Shown: positions 48,099 through 58,778, numbered from the stretch's first letter. The stretch: DNA of 64,000 nt from a bacterium CG_4_9_14_3_um_filter_65_15 (GCA_002790835.1 PFVX01000022.1:1-64000); one strand, 5' to 3'. Numbers and translations are program-made. Notes: generated from the letters alone by a model not told the origin.

Positions 48099-51000
48099 TC
48101 AGGCCCGGGGTGGGTTGTCCAGAGCCTCCTGTGCGTGATCCGGTTCGAGCCCGAACAGGTGCTTGAAATCCACCAGGAGCGTGAAGCTGACCGGCACCAG
48201 GATCAGGGTGATGGCCGTGGAGAACATGACCCCGAAGCCCAGGCTGGTGGCCATGGGAATCAGGAATTTGGCCTGCAGGCTTTTTTCGAGGAGCAACGGA
48301 GTCAAACCGGCGAACGTGGTCACCGACGTCAGCATGATGGGTCGGAATCGGCGCTGGCCGGCTCCCATGACCGCCTCGCGCAGGGGTGTGCCGGATCGGT
48401 AGGACCGGTTGATGAAATCGACCATGATCAACGAGTCGTTGACCACGACCCCGGTCAGGGCCACCAGTCCGAACATGCTGATCATGGTGAGGTTCATGCC
48501 CATCAGCAGGTGGCCCCAGATGGCACCGACGATGCCGAAGGGGATGGCGGTCATGATGATCAATGGCTGCATGTACGAGCGGAACAGCACGGCCAGCAGG
48601 GCGAAGATCAGCAGCAGGGCGAACAGGAAACCGCTGCGCAGGCTGCCCAGGGAGTCCGCCTGGTCCTTGGCCTGACCTTCCATGCTGTAGCTGAGGCCGG
48701 GATAGGCGGCAATGAGGTCGGGCAGGATGTTCTGGCGCAGATCCCGGTTGACCTCGTCGGCGTTGGCGAGGGCCTGGTTCACATCCGCGGTGACGTTGAC
48801 CACCCGCTGGCGGTTGGACCGCTGGATGGACGCGAAGCCCCGTCCCATGGTCACCTCGGCCACCTGGGAAAACGGGACCTCGGAACCGCCGGGAGTGCGG
48901 ATGCGCATGTTTTCGATGTCGCCGAGGGAACGACGGTCGTCCTCGGGATAGCGGACCATGACCTTCACCTCGTCGCGGCCGCGCTGGATCCGCATGGCCT
49001 CGGCGCCGTAGAACCCGGAGCGGACCTGGGAGGCCAGATCCGCGAGGGTCAGGCCCAGGGGGCGCGCGCCGGGCATGAGCTTCAGCTTCATCTCCACCTT
49101 GCCCTCGCGAAAGCTGTCCGAGATGTCCTGCACGCCGGGGTAGGCTGCGAGTTTCTCCTTGAGGACGTTTCCGGCGCTGGTGAGGTCATCGCTGCCCGAC
49201 GAGGTCAACTGGACGAAGATGGGGCTGCCGCCGTGGAAAAGGTCGGCGCTGAAACCCAGGGCCACCGCGCCGGTGATGGGTCCGCAGTTCCGGCGCCAGC
49301 GGTCGGCCATGGCCCGGCTCGGAACGCCGCGGATTTCCGCAGGCAGCAATTCGGCATTGACCTCCACCAGATAGGCGCCCCCGGGTGTGGTGCCGCCGCT
49401 CCGCTCGTTGGCCTGGGGCTGGGAACCGACGTTGGTCGAAACGTGATTCACCAAGGGCGGCGCGTCGGCGGGGCGGTCGGCTGCGTACACCTCCAGGGTC
49501 TGCTGCAGGGATAGCTCGAGCTGTTCGGCGGCGGCCCGCGCCTCGGCCATGGTGGCGCCCTGGGGCAGGGTCAGGTCGGCGATCAGGTTGTCCGCGTCCA
49601 CCGGCGGCATGAAGACGAACTTCAGATGACCTCCGGCAAACCAGCTGACGGTGACCAGCAGGGTGCCGACGGCGAGGGCCACGACCAGGGCCCGGTTCTT
49701 CAGGGCGAAATTCAGGCTGGTGCGGTAGGTCTTGTCCCGCAGTTCATCCATGCGGCCCTCGAAGCCGTCCTTGATCCTGGCGTACCAGCGGGGTCGGGGA
49801 TCGTTCGGGACGACGCCGGCTTCGACCCGACGCACGCGGATGGTGGCCAGGTGGGCCGGCAGGATCAGCAGGGATTCGGTGAGGGAGAATACGAGGATGG
49901 CGATGACCACCACCGGGATGTTGAACATGAACTTGCCCATCATGCCCTCGACGAAGGCCAGGGGCAGGAAGGCCGCCACGGTGGTCATGACCGCGAAGAC
50001 CACCGGTCCGGCCACTTCCCGTGTGCCCAGGGTGGCGGCGCTCTGGGCGTCGTGCCCGCGTTTGCGGAAGGTGAAGACGTTTTCGCCGACCACGATGGCG
50101 TCGTCCACCACGATACCGAGGGAAACGATGAACGCGAACATGCTGATCATGTTGAGCGACACCCCGAACCAGGGGATCACCCACAGGGCGCCCAGGAACG
50201 AGACCAGGATGCCCGAGCTGACCCACAGGGCGAGACGGAACTCCAGGGACAGCGCCAGGACCAGGAACACGAGCACCAGACCCATGGCGCCGTTCTTCAG
50301 CAGCAGGTCCATGCGGCTTTTGTAAATGGCCGAGCGGTCGTGCCACGTGGTGATGCCGATGCCCGGGGGCAGGTCGCCCGCTAGGTCCTCGATGTAGGAT
50401 TTCACGAGCTTGGTCACTTCCAGGACGCCCTGGTCGCCGGTGCGGTAGACCGAGACCATGGCGGCGGGCCGGCCGTCGAGATAGGTGGCGACGTCCACGT
50501 CCTCGAAACCGTCCCGGATGGTGGCCAGCTGGGACAAGGGGACCCGCGAGCCGTCGGGCGCGGTGACCACCACGATGTTCCCGAACTCCTCACCGGTATA
50601 GAGTTGCCCCTGGGTGCGCACCAGGATTTCCCCCACGTCGGTCTTGACGCTGCCGCCGGGCAGGTCGAGGCTGCCGGTCTGCACCGCGCGGGTGACGGCG
50701 GCGAGGGTCAGATCGTATTTGCGCAGGGCCTTCTCGCTGACCTCGATGGAGATCTCGAAAGGGCGGGTTCCGTTGGTCACGGCGTAGGAGATGGTGTTGG
50801 TGCCCAGCAGGTCGTCGCGCACCCGGTCGGCCACCAGCTTCAGTGTCTTCTCGTCGGTGTCACCGTAGAGATAGATGTCGATGGCCTGTTGCTTGCGCTC
50901 CATCAGGGAGATGATGGGTTTCTCGGTTTCCTTGGGAAAGGTGATGATGCGGTCCACGGCGGCCTTGACGTCGTCCAGGGCCTGCCGCTTGTCGGCGCTG

Positions 51001-51293
51001 CGCAGCAGTTCGACGGTGACGGTGCCCACGCCCTCGCTGGCGATGGAGGTGATCTTCTTGACTCCCTCGATCCCCTGCAGCTTGTCCTCGACGATGAGGC
51101 AGACGCCTTTTTCCACGTCTTCGGGAGTGGCTCCCAGGTAGGGCACCGACACGGAGATCATGTCCATGTCGATCTCCGGGAAGACCTCCTGCTTGATGGA
51201 CGAAGCGCTCATCAGACCGGCCACGCAGATGGTGATCATCAGCAGGTTGGCCGCCACGTGGTTTTCGGAGAACCAGCGAATCATGCCGTTCAT
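48099..51293 (-). CDS. RND efflux transporter permease
   Basis: 1064 aa RND; SLGIVVDDAIVVGENVF, VALTGVVVNDSLIMVDFINR. Confidence 0.95.
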   Translation of the reverse strand: MNGMIRWFSENHVAANLLMITICVAGLMSASSIKQEVFPEIDMDMISVSVPYLGATPEDVEKGVCLIVEDKLQGIEGVKKITSIASEGVGTVTVELLRSADKRQALDDVKAAVDRIITFPKETEKPIISLMERKQQAIDIYLYGDTDEKTLKLVADRVRDDLLGTNTISYAVTNGTRPFEISIEVSEKALRKYDLTLAAVTRAVQTGSLDLPGGSVKTDVGEILVRTQGQLYTGEEFGNIVVVTAPDGSRVPLSQLATIRDGFEDVDVATYLDGRPAAMVSVYRTGDQGVLEVTKLVKSYIEDLAGDLPPGIGITTWHDRSAIYKSRMDLLLKNGAMGLVLVFLVLALSLEFRLALWVSSGILVSFLGALWVIPWFGVSLNMISMFAFIVSLGIVVDDAIVVGENVFTFRKRGHDAQSAATLGTREVAGPVVFAVMTTVAAFLPLAFVEGMMGKFMFNIPVVVIAILVFSLTESLLILPAHLATIRVRRVEAGVVPNDPRPRWYARIKDGFEGRMDELRDKTYRTSLNFALKNRALVVALAVGTLLVTVSWFAGGHLKFVFMPPVDADNLIADLTLPQGATMAEARAAAEQLELSLQQTLEVYAADRPADAPPLVNHVSTNVGSQPQANERSGGTTPGGAYLVEVNAELLPAEIRGVPSRAMADRWRRNCGPITGAVALGFSADLFHGGSPIFVQLTSSGSDDLTSAGNVLKEKLAAYPGVQDISDSFREGKVEMKLKLMPGARPLGLTLADLASQVRSGFYGAEAMRIQRGRDEVKVMVRYPEDDRRSLGDIENMRIRTPGGSEVPFSQVAEVTMGRGFASIQRSNRQRVVNVTADVNQALANADEVNRDLRQNILPDLIAAYPGLSYSMEGQAKDQADSLGSLRSGFLFALLLIFALLAVLFRSYMQPLIIMTAIPFGIVGAIWGHLLMGMNLTMISMFGLVALTGVVVNDSLIMVDFINRSYRSGTPLREAVMGAGQRRFRPIMLTSVTTFAGLTPLLLEKSLQAKFLIPMATSLGFGVMFSTAITLILVPVSFTLLVDFKHLFGLEPDHAQEALDNPPRA

Positions 51294-52498
51294 CGTCCGG
51301 CTCCCTTCCCGGAGTCGATGGTGTCGCCGTTGGCCGCAGCCGGCTTCTCGCCTTCACCCTTGACCCGCACAGGCATTCCCTCGGTGACCACCTGCAGGTT
51401 GCTGGTGCAGATCATCTCGCCGGGTTCGAGGCCTGCGGTGATCAGGGTGTTCCGGGTTCCGGCATGGGCAACCTGCACCGGCCGGATGGTCAGGGTCCGC
51501 TCGGGGGTGATGACCCAGACCGTGTCGTCGGTGCGCAAGGCGTCGCGCAGGATGGTCACCGCCGCTGGGGGCGGGTCTTTGCGGAAATCCACGGTCACGA
51601 ACATGCCCGTCAAAAGGGCGGGTCGGTCAACGCCGGCCCGGAAGGGGTCGGGGATCTCCACCACGACCGGCACCTGGCGGGTGGCGGGGTCCACCGTGCC
51701 GCCCAGGCGCACGGCCTGGCCAGGCCAGGTGGAGGTGTGGCCGGCCAGATCAGCCCGGACGGTGACGGGCGCGTCCGCCTTGCGGCCGTCGGCCACCCGG
51801 ATCCACTCCATGTCCTCGGCGGAGACGGGAACCGTCACTTCGGCGATGTCGGTGGAGTAGAAGGCGCCCACCGTGGTGCCGGCCCGCAGGTACTGACCCA
51901 GGTCGGCCATCGATGCCTCGACGCGCCCGTCGAAGGGGGCGGTGAGGTAGCAGCGGGACAGGTTGGTCTCGGCGAGGTCGAGCGCGGCGGAGGCGGCGTC
52001 CACCGACGCGCGGGCCTGGGCGATCTGGGGTTCGTGCAGGACGAGGGGAGAAGCCTGCTCTCCGGCGTGGAGGCGTTCCCATTCCCCGCGCGCGATACGA
52101 CCCTCCTGCTCGGCCATGGCCAGGGTGGTGCGGGCCGCGGCCAGGTTGGCGCGGGCCAGGGCGCGGGCCTGCAGGTAGTCGGTTTGTTCGATGACCAGCA
52201 GGGTGTCCCCCGCGGAGACGAATTCACCCGCTTCGAAGCGGAGAGACTTGGCCTCCACGCGGCCGTTGACCTGGGGGATGATCTCGATGCGTTGCTTGGC
52301 GACCACCGTGCCGTAGCCCGTGATGACCACCGGATCGACGGCGGGCTTGACGATCTGGGCGGTTACCAGAGGCGCGGGCCGCTCCGGCCGTTGATGGGCG
52401 GGCTTTGGCCGCATCTTGATCATGGCGACGCTGATCACGAGCGCCACCAGGACGACGGCCACGGGCAGGACGATGCGAAACAGGGCGGATCGCTTCAC
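51290..52498 (-). CDS. RND periplasmic adaptor subunit
   Basis: HlyD/MFP motifs: RVEAKSLRFEAGEFVSAGDTLLVIEQTDY. Confidence 0.92.
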   Translation of the reverse strand: MKRSALFRIVLPVAVVLVALVISVAMIKMRPKPAHQRPERPAPLVTAQIVKPAVDPVVITGYGTVVAKQRIEIIPQVNGRVEAKSLRFEAGEFVSAGDTLLVIEQTDYLQARALARANLAAARTTLAMAEQEGRIARGEWERLHAGEQASPLVLHEPQIAQARASVDAASAALDLAETNLSRCYLTAPFDGRVEASMADLGQYLRAGTTVGAFYSTDIAEVTVPVSAEDMEWIRVADGRKADAPVTVRADLAGHTSTWPGQAVRLGGTVDPATRQVPVVVEIPDPFRAGVDRPALLTGMFVTVDFRKDPPPAAVTILRDALRTDDTVWVITPERTLTIRPVQVAHAGTRNTLITAGLEPGEMICTSNLQVVTEGMPVRVKGEGEKPAAANGDTIDSGKGAGR

Positions 52499-53982
52499 GG
52501 CGAAACTCCTTGGTTGGTCTGGGGTTCGGGGAGGTCGGATTCGGTGGCGTCCAGGGAGGGATCCCAGGGTCCGCCCAGGGCTACGATGAGGTTCACGCGC
52601 GCCGCGTTGCGCTGGCGCTCCACGGTCAGCAACTGGTTCTGGGTGGCATAGGATCGGCGCTGGGATTCCAGCATGACCAGGATGTTGTCCAGGCCGCGGC
52701 GGTAGCGGTCGGCGGCCAGCCTCTCGGCCTGGACCGCCGCCTGGGTGGCTTCGCCCAGGTCGCGCTGTTGCAGGGCCAGGTAGTAATCCAGATCCAGGGC
52801 GTTCTCCACCTCCGCGAAGGCCTCAAGCACGGTCTGGCGATAGCCGGCGGCGGCCTGGGCGGCGCGGGCCTCGGCGGCCTTGTACTGGGCCTTGGTCGCC
52901 CCGCGGTTGATCAGGGGCATGACGATGTTGCCGACCAGGGACCACACATCGGTTCCGGATTTGCCGAGCTCGGAGAGTTCGCGCGACGAGAATCCCGAAC
53001 TTCCGGTCAGGGAAATGCGTGGATAGAGTGCGGCCTTGGCCTGACCGACCTGGGCCACGGACGCATGCAGCCGCAATTCGGAGGCCTGCAGATCGGGACG
53101 ACGCTCCAGCAGGTCCGAGGGCAGGCCTTCGGGGACCGAGGGGAGGGTTGTGGCGGTCACCATGTCCCGGTCAGGCCGATCCCTGGGAGCCAGCCCGTGG
53201 GGATAGGACCCGCAGAGGATTTCCAGGCGCCGGCGGGCCGCCGCCAGCTGTTGTTGCAGGGGCGGAAGCCCGGCCTGGGCCGCCAGCAGATTCTGCCTCG
53301 CCAGCTCGAAATCGAGGGACGGAACCAGCCCCTGCCGGTAACGGTCCTCCACCGCCTCGAGCGTCTGCCGGTAGCTCGTCAGGGTGGCTTCGGTCAACTG
53401 GGTGCGCCCGGACAGTTCGAGGGTCTCGAAGCGGGCGTTGATCACGGCCGCGACGATGCTGCGGGCCAGGGCCGCCCGTTCGTGGTCGCTGGCCAGCAGG
53501 CTGGCCACCGCGGCCTCGTCTCCTCGGGCCACTCGGCCCCACAGGTCCGCTTCGTAGCGCGCGGTGGCGCTGGCCGAAAACGAGGTCAGGTGGGGCGAGA
53601 CGAATCCCGGGAAATTGAGGTTGGCCGATTTGCTCCGGCTGGCGGTACCGCCCACTTCGATGCTGGGCCACCGGTCGGCGCGGGCGCCTCCGGCCAGGGC
53701 GCGGGCTTCGAGCACGCGGGCGGCGGCGGCCTGCAGATCCGGATTGTGGGCCAGGGCTCGTTCCACCAGGCTGTCCAGGGTGGCGTCGTGGAATCCGGTC
53801 CACCAGCGGCCGTCCCGGCCCGAACCCGCCTGAAGCGCCAGAGACGTCCTGACGGCCGTGCTGTCGTGGGCCGACCAACCGGCCGGGACTTCGGTTCCCA
53901 GTTCGGGGCGACGGTAGTCCGGCCCCACCGCGCATCCGGCCAGCAGGGAAAGGGTCGCCGCCGCAAGGATGATCCGTTTCAA
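52495..53982 (-). CDS. Outer-membrane efflux lipoprotein (NodT/TolC family)
   Basis: LKRIILAAATLSLLAGCAVGPDYRRP lipobox; TTG 53982 overlaps the tetR stop. Confidence 0.9.
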   Translation of the reverse strand: MKRIILAAATLSLLAGCAVGPDYRRPELGTEVPAGWSAHDSTAVRTSLALQAGSGRDGRWWTGFHDATLDSLVERALAHNPDLQAAAARVLEARALAGGARADRWPSIEVGGTASRSKSANLNFPGFVSPHLTSFSASATARYEADLWGRVARGDEAAVASLLASDHERAALARSIVAAVINARFETLELSGRTQLTEATLTSYRQTLEAVEDRYRQGLVPSLDFELARQNLLAAQAGLPPLQQQLAAARRRLEILCGSYPHGLAPRDRPDRDMVTATTLPSVPEGLPSDLLERRPDLQASELRLHASVAQVGQAKAALYPRISLTGSSGFSSRELSELGKSGTDVWSLVGNIVMPLINRGATKAQYKAAEARAAQAAAGYRQTVLEAFAEVENALDLDYYLALQQRDLGEATQAAVQAERLAADRYRRGLDNILVMLESQRRSYATQNQLLTVERQRNAARVNLIVALGGPWDPSLDATESDLPEPQTNQGVSP

Positions 53983-54674
53983 GCCGATTCCTCCCGATTC
54001 ATGCCGGTGATGGCGGCCGTGGTGAAGCGAGTGATGTGGTCGGTCACCTGCTCGATGTAAACCGGCAACGGTTCGCCCAGGACGGGGAAGATCCGCAGCA
54101 TGATGCCGTAGGTCTCGTTTTGCGGGTCCATGGCTTCCTTCTTCACCCAGCGCATGATGAAATGGTGGATCTGGCCGACGATGCTGGCGATGATCCACGT
54201 CATCTGGTCCGGATCGAGTTGGGGCGCCACATTCTGGAGCGCGCTGGAGAAGCTGGAGAAGACCGGCTGGATCATGTTCTTGAACATCGCACCCCGATCG
54301 CACGCTTCCGGCTCGTGCAGCTCCCGGGATACGGCCATCAGGAACCCCGGCCCGCCGTCGGCCGCCAGAGTGCCTTCGAGGTATTCGTTCACCAGGGTGC
54401 GGATGACCATGGCCAGGGTGGGGGGTGGATTCGATTCCTTCTGCAGGGCTTCCAGCGCTTGCAGAGTGCGATCGCGCTGGGCGCTGAAGCGCCGGGCGCA
54501 GACCTCGTGGAAGAGGTTCTCCTTGCCCTGGAAGTGATAATTCACCGCCGCGATATTCACCCCTGCGGCGGCAGCCAGTTCTCGGATGGAAACCTCGTCG
54601 AAACCCCGGCTGGCGAAGAGGTGTTCAGCCGCTTCCAGCAGGCGGTCCTTGGTGGGAGGTGATGGGTCGGTCAC
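53979..54674 (-). CDS. TetR-family regulator of the efflux operon
   Basis: TKDRLLEAAEHLFASRGFDEVSIRELAAAAGVNIAAVNYHFQGKENLFHEV; DUF1956/CerR-like C-terminal region. Confidence 0.93.
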   Translation of the reverse strand: MTDPSPPTKDRLLEAAEHLFASRGFDEVSIRELAAAAGVNIAAVNYHFQGKENLFHEVCARRFSAQRDRTLQALEALQKESNPPPTLAMVIRTLVNEYLEGTLAADGGPGFLMAVSRELHEPEACDRGAMFKNMIQPVFSSFSSALQNVAPQLDPDQMTWIIASIVGQIHHFIMRWVKKEAMDPQNETYGIMLRIFPVLGEPLPVYIEQVTDHITRFTTAAITGMNREESA

Positions 54675-54718
54675 GAAGGCCTCCTCGAAGCCTCAAACAC
54701 TCGGTTGAAACAGAGAAA

Positions 54719-54735
54719 TTAAACAACCGTTTGAA
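54719..54735. promoter_or_regulatory. Candidate TetR operator TTAAACAACCGTTTGAA
   Basis: AAAC-N4-GTTT dyad 45 bp upstream of the tetR start. Confidence 0.4.
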
Positions 54736-54768
54736 TTGTGTCAAGGGTTGATTCCTCTCCCCAAAACA

Positions 54769-54802
54769 ATCGTCCCCGGAAACCGAAGCCTCCGGGGACG
54801 AT
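54769..54802 (-). terminator. Terminator hairpin ATCGTCCCCGGA...TCCGGGGACGAT
   Basis: 12-bp perfect stem followed on the minus strand by TGTTTTGG, downstream of 54855 gene. Confidence 0.7.
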
Positions 54803-54854
54803 CTCATCACACTCTCCGTGTTCCCGCCCCGAGGGCGAGGCCTAAAGCGCGATG

Positions 54855-56789
54855 TCACTTGACCATGATCATCTTGCGAACCTGGACCACTTCGGCCCCG
54901 ATGCGCAGACGGGCGAAGTAGGTGCCGCTGGCCAGATTCCGGCCGGCGTCATCCTTGCCGTCCCAGTGCACGGTGTAATCGCCGACGGTCAGGGCGTCCT
55001 GCATCAGGGTGCGCACCTTCTCGCCGCGAATGCTGTACACGTTCAACTGGACCAGATTGTCCTGGTTGACCTTGAACTTGATCGTGGCGTTGGGGTTGAA
55101 CGGGTTCGGGTACAGGGCCGTCAGACCGCCGGCTTTTTCCATGGGGGGCAGCTGGCCCTCCACGGCGCTGGCTCCGGTCAGCACCAGGTACTGATCGGCG
55201 AAGGGGCGGATGACGAAGTTTCCGTAGGAGTACTCCATGAAGCCCTCGGGCTTGACCACGTCGCCGGGAATGGCCACGTAGGTCAGAGCCTGGGTCGGGG
55301 ATACCGTCAGGGAGTCGGCCTGGGCGCCGGTGCTCGAGACATCGAACTCGCCGTAGGCGGCGAAGCCCAGGGTGTCCGTCACGGCCACGGGACCGGTCTT
55401 GACCCAGACGGCTTCCCAGGCTTCGCCCAGGTTGGTGGTCTGATCGGACAGAATGTTGGTGGCCACGTACGGGGCCGCCGGCAGTTCCTGTCCGAAGCCG
55501 GTCAGGTAGACCGCGTCGGCATTGTTGGGCACGAATTCGGTCATGCCGAAATATTCCGAGCCTTTTCCGCCGAGTGCGACGGCGTCGCCGCGGTAATAGC
55601 TGAATGTCCCGGAGGTCTCATAGACCAGGACCCCGCCGAAGGCGTAGGAACCGGATCCGGGATTCACGGCGGGCTCCTGCACGTAGAACTTGCTGGCGGC
55701 GCCAGAGTCCCCCGTACCGACGGTGACCACACCTCGGATGTTCAGGAACTTGCCGTTGAAGGAACTCGACTGGGAGGCGCTGTCGGGGTGGGCGTACTGC
55801 ATGGCGTAGATGCTGGTGAAGCCCACGGCCATGCTCCGGAATCCGGTCGGGGCGTTGCCCGGCTGGGTAACGGTCTGGACACCGGTGTCGGTGGCCTCGA
55901 TGTAGAAGTCGATCTGGGAGCTGGAATGGCCACCGGGAATGGTGCCCGCCCAGGTATCACCCGAAGTGTTGCTCATTGCCGTGGTGCTCCACGCGCCGGG
56001 GATCGTGCCGTCACTGTCCCGGTAATAGAGGTTCGCGTTGTTCACGCCGAAATCGTCGACGATGGTGGCCGAAATGGTCACCGCATCGGCGGCCTCGGGA
56101 ACCCAGTTGTCGGCGTTGACGCTGGAGATCACGGGCAGGGTGTCCCCACCGGGGTTTTCCACCAGGTCGGCCTGCCAGCGGGGCTTCAGTTCGATGGTGG
56201 AGTTGAAGGTTACCACGGGGGAGGTCACCTGGTAGGTGTCGCCCAGGGCCACGGCGCCGATGTCCACGCCGGTGGTGCTGTCGATGTAGACCAGGATGGT
56301 GTCGCCCAGGCCGTTGGCCAGGGAAAAGTTGAAGGCGTTCTTGATGGCCACCGTGCCGATGGTCGAGACCAGGGTGCCCACATTCTCGTAGGTGGCGAGG
56401 ATGTCCTCGATGTTCATGGGCGTGGGGACGACGGTGTTGCCGGTGGACAGGACGGTGAAGGTGGCGGTTCCGAGCTGGATTTCCCCGCTGAAGGCGCCGA
56501 CCGTGCCGGTGACTTCGACTTCGCTACCCTCAGCCACGGAGGTCCCACTCTGATAGATGGAGATGCCGCCTGTGGCGCCCTGGATGTAGTGCGAACCGGA
56601 ACTGTACCTCAGGTTTTCGTAGACGACTCCGTGAACGGTCACGACCTGACCAGCGAAGGGGCTCGCCGGCACGCCGACGGGGGTGTAGGTCTGGATGGTG
56701 TCGATGTCCGTATACTGGGCCGACGCGACGCCGCCCAGACACATCAGGCACATACTCAGCAGCGCCACACCAAAAAGATGCTTCTTCAT
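54855..56789 (-). CDS. Secreted protein with FlgD-Ig/T9SS-like C-terminal sorting domain
   Basis: Signal peptide MKKHLFGVALLSMCLMCLGGVASAQ; C-terminal LYPNPFNPNATIKFKV...VYSIRGEKVRTLM...WDGKDDAGRNLASGTYFARL. Confidence 0.85.
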   Translation of the reverse strand: MKKHLFGVALLSMCLMCLGGVASAQYTDIDTIQTYTPVGVPASPFAGQVVTVHGVVYENLRYSSGSHYIQGATGGISIYQSGTSVAEGSEVEVTGTVGAFSGEIQLGTATFTVLSTGNTVVPTPMNIEDILATYENVGTLVSTIGTVAIKNAFNFSLANGLGDTILVYIDSTTGVDIGAVALGDTYQVTSPVVTFNSTIELKPRWQADLVENPGGDTLPVISSVNADNWVPEAADAVTISATIVDDFGVNNANLYYRDSDGTIPGAWSTTAMSNTSGDTWAGTIPGGHSSSQIDFYIEATDTGVQTVTQPGNAPTGFRSMAVGFTSIYAMQYAHPDSASQSSSFNGKFLNIRGVVTVGTGDSGAASKFYVQEPAVNPGSGSYAFGGVLVYETSGTFSYYRGDAVALGGKGSEYFGMTEFVPNNADAVYLTGFGQELPAAPYVATNILSDQTTNLGEAWEAVWVKTGPVAVTDTLGFAAYGEFDVSSTGAQADSLTVSPTQALTYVAIPGDVVKPEGFMEYSYGNFVIRPFADQYLVLTGASAVEGQLPPMEKAGGLTALYPNPFNPNATIKFKVNQDNLVQLNVYSIRGEKVRTLMQDALTVGDYTVHWDGKDDAGRNLASGTYFARLRIGAEVVQVRKMIMVK

Positions 56790-57198
56790 CCTTTCGGCCT
56801 CCTTAATTTGCAAGGGTTCAAAACTAACCTTCTCGCGATCACTCGGTATCAGGTGTCAAGCGATGGGACCCAAGTGGGAAGCGAGAGATGTCCGGCCAAG
56901 CCGGACGGGGATCCTCAACCCGCGGGTCGGGCTCCCGATTGTTGGACCTTTCTGATGGTCCGGGTGTGGCGCCTTGACCAAATTTCCCGGAATTACCACC
57001 TCCTCCCAAAATGTATCGTTGGATGGCAAAAACCCATTGAATCTCACTAATCGAAAGTGATTGTAACACAAGGTAAAGGGTTTTGGGGAAAAATGATGTT
57101 AATCTTGGGTTATTTCCATGTATTTCGGCAAAAACAGAAATCCGATGTCCCCTCTGGGCCAATTGGCGAAAAAACAACAGGATTCGGGCTTTCTGCGC

Positions 57199-58773
57199 TC
57201 ACAGATACTCCGGTTTGACCAGGCAGCGACCCGTCATTTCCGGGGGTTGGGCGATTCCGAGCAGCCCCAAAATGGTGGGCGCGATGTCGGCCAAGCCCCA
57301 CGGTCCCTTGCCCAGGGCGTCCAGGTGGCCTGCGAAACGCTTTCCGGCCACCACGAACGGGACCGGGTTGAGGGAGTGCTGGGTCAGAGGGGAGCCGTCG
57401 GGTCCGATCATCTCATCGCAGTTGCCGTGGTCGGCGGTCACCAGCCAGGTCGTCCCGGCGGCGAGGCTGGGCGGCATGATCTCGCCGAGCAGCCTGTCCA
57501 GGGTGGCGAAGGCCTGGATGGCGGCTTCGAGATCGCCGGTGTGTCCGACCATGTCACCGTTGGCGAAGTTCACCACCACGATGTCGTGGCTGCCTTTGGT
57601 GCAGGCCTCGGCCACGACGGCGGCCACGGCGGGGGCGCTCATTTCCGGTTGCAGATCGTAGGTGGCGACCTTGGGGGAGGGAATCAGCTTGCGCTCTTCG
57701 CCGGGAAACGGTTCCTCGCGTCCTCCGTTGAAGAAGTAGGTGACGTGGGCGTACTTCTCGGTTTCGGCCGTTCGCAAATTGCTCAGTCCCTCCCGGGCGA
57801 AGACCTCGGCGAGACCGTTGCGGGGCTGGGCGGGATGGAACATCGCCGGCAGATCCATGGTCTCGTCGTAGGGCGTCATGCACAGGTAGGACACGCGGGG
57901 GCGGTCCGGCACGGGAAACCCGTCGAAGCCCTCCTGCTTGAAGGCCCACGTCAGTTCGCGGGCCCGGTCGGCCCGGAAGTTCCAGAAGAACACCCCGTCG
58001 CCGCCGCCGATGGTGGCCACGGGGGCGCCGTCGGGAGTGACGATCACGGTCGGTTGGATGAATTCGTCGGTGGCGTCTTCGGCATAGGAGGCGCGAACGG
58101 CGGCCACGGGATCGTCGGCTTTTGCGCCCTCGCCCCGGACCAGGGTTTTCCAGGCTTTTTCCACCCGGTCCCAGCGCTTGTCCCGGTCCATGGCCCAGTA
58201 GCGTCCGCACACCGAAGCGATCTGTCCGGTGCCAATTTCGGTCAGACGCGCCTGCAGATCCTCCAGATAACCGGCTCCGGCGTGGGGGTCGGTGTCGCGC
58301 CCGTCCATGAAGGCGTGAATGAAGATCTCGCCGATTCCGGCCGCTGCGGCCTCGCGGACGATCCCCAAAAGGTGGTCGGTGTGGCTGTGAACACCACCGG
58401 GTGAGACCAGGCCCAGCAGGTGCAGGCGGCCGGAGCCGGCCATGACCGAAGAGACGAACGGGGCCCACGCCTGCGCGCCGGTGAATTCGCCGTTGGTGAA
58501 GCTGTTTCCGATCCGGACCAATTCCTGGGGAATGGTGCGGCCCGCTCCGATGGTCAGGTGGCCCACTTCACTGTTGCCCATCTGGCCCTCAGGCAGTCCC
58601 ACGGCCAGTCCGCCGGGCTCCAGCGTGGTATGGGGGAAACGCGTAAAGAGGGAGCGATAGAATTCCGGCTCGGAGGCGATGACCGCGTTGCCGACCTCTG
58701 ATCCGGGGCCGGTGCGGTAGCCGACTCCGTCGAGGATGCAGAGCACGAGGCGCGGGCGGGCAGGTTCGGTCAT
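57199..58773 (-). CDS. gpmI: 2,3-bisphosphoglycerate-independent phosphoglycerate mutase
   Basis: LCILDGVGYR, PEGQMGNSEVGHLTIGAGR, HAFMDGRDTDP, VTADHGNCDEM. Confidence 0.97.
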   Translation of the reverse strand: MTEPARPRLVLCILDGVGYRTGPGSEVGNAVIASEPEFYRSLFTRFPHTTLEPGGLAVGLPEGQMGNSEVGHLTIGAGRTIPQELVRIGNSFTNGEFTGAQAWAPFVSSVMAGSGRLHLLGLVSPGGVHSHTDHLLGIVREAAAAGIGEIFIHAFMDGRDTDPHAGAGYLEDLQARLTEIGTGQIASVCGRYWAMDRDKRWDRVEKAWKTLVRGEGAKADDPVAAVRASYAEDATDEFIQPTVIVTPDGAPVATIGGGDGVFFWNFRADRARELTWAFKQEGFDGFPVPDRPRVSYLCMTPYDETMDLPAMFHPAQPRNGLAEVFAREGLSNLRTAETEKYAHVTYFFNGGREEPFPGEERKLIPSPKVATYDLQPEMSAPAVAAVVAEACTKGSHDIVVVNFANGDMVGHTGDLEAAIQAFATLDRLLGEIMPPSLAAGTTWLVTADHGNCDEMIGPDGSPLTQHSLNPVPFVVAGKRFAGHLDALGKGPWGLADIAPTILGLLGIAQPPEMTGRCLVKPEYL

Positions 58774-58778
58774 GGCGG

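Noticed and set aside
54852-57050. 732-aa plus-strand ORF opposite the FlgD-tagged gene
   Set aside because: Antisense, G/H/V/D-rich composition, no recognisable motif
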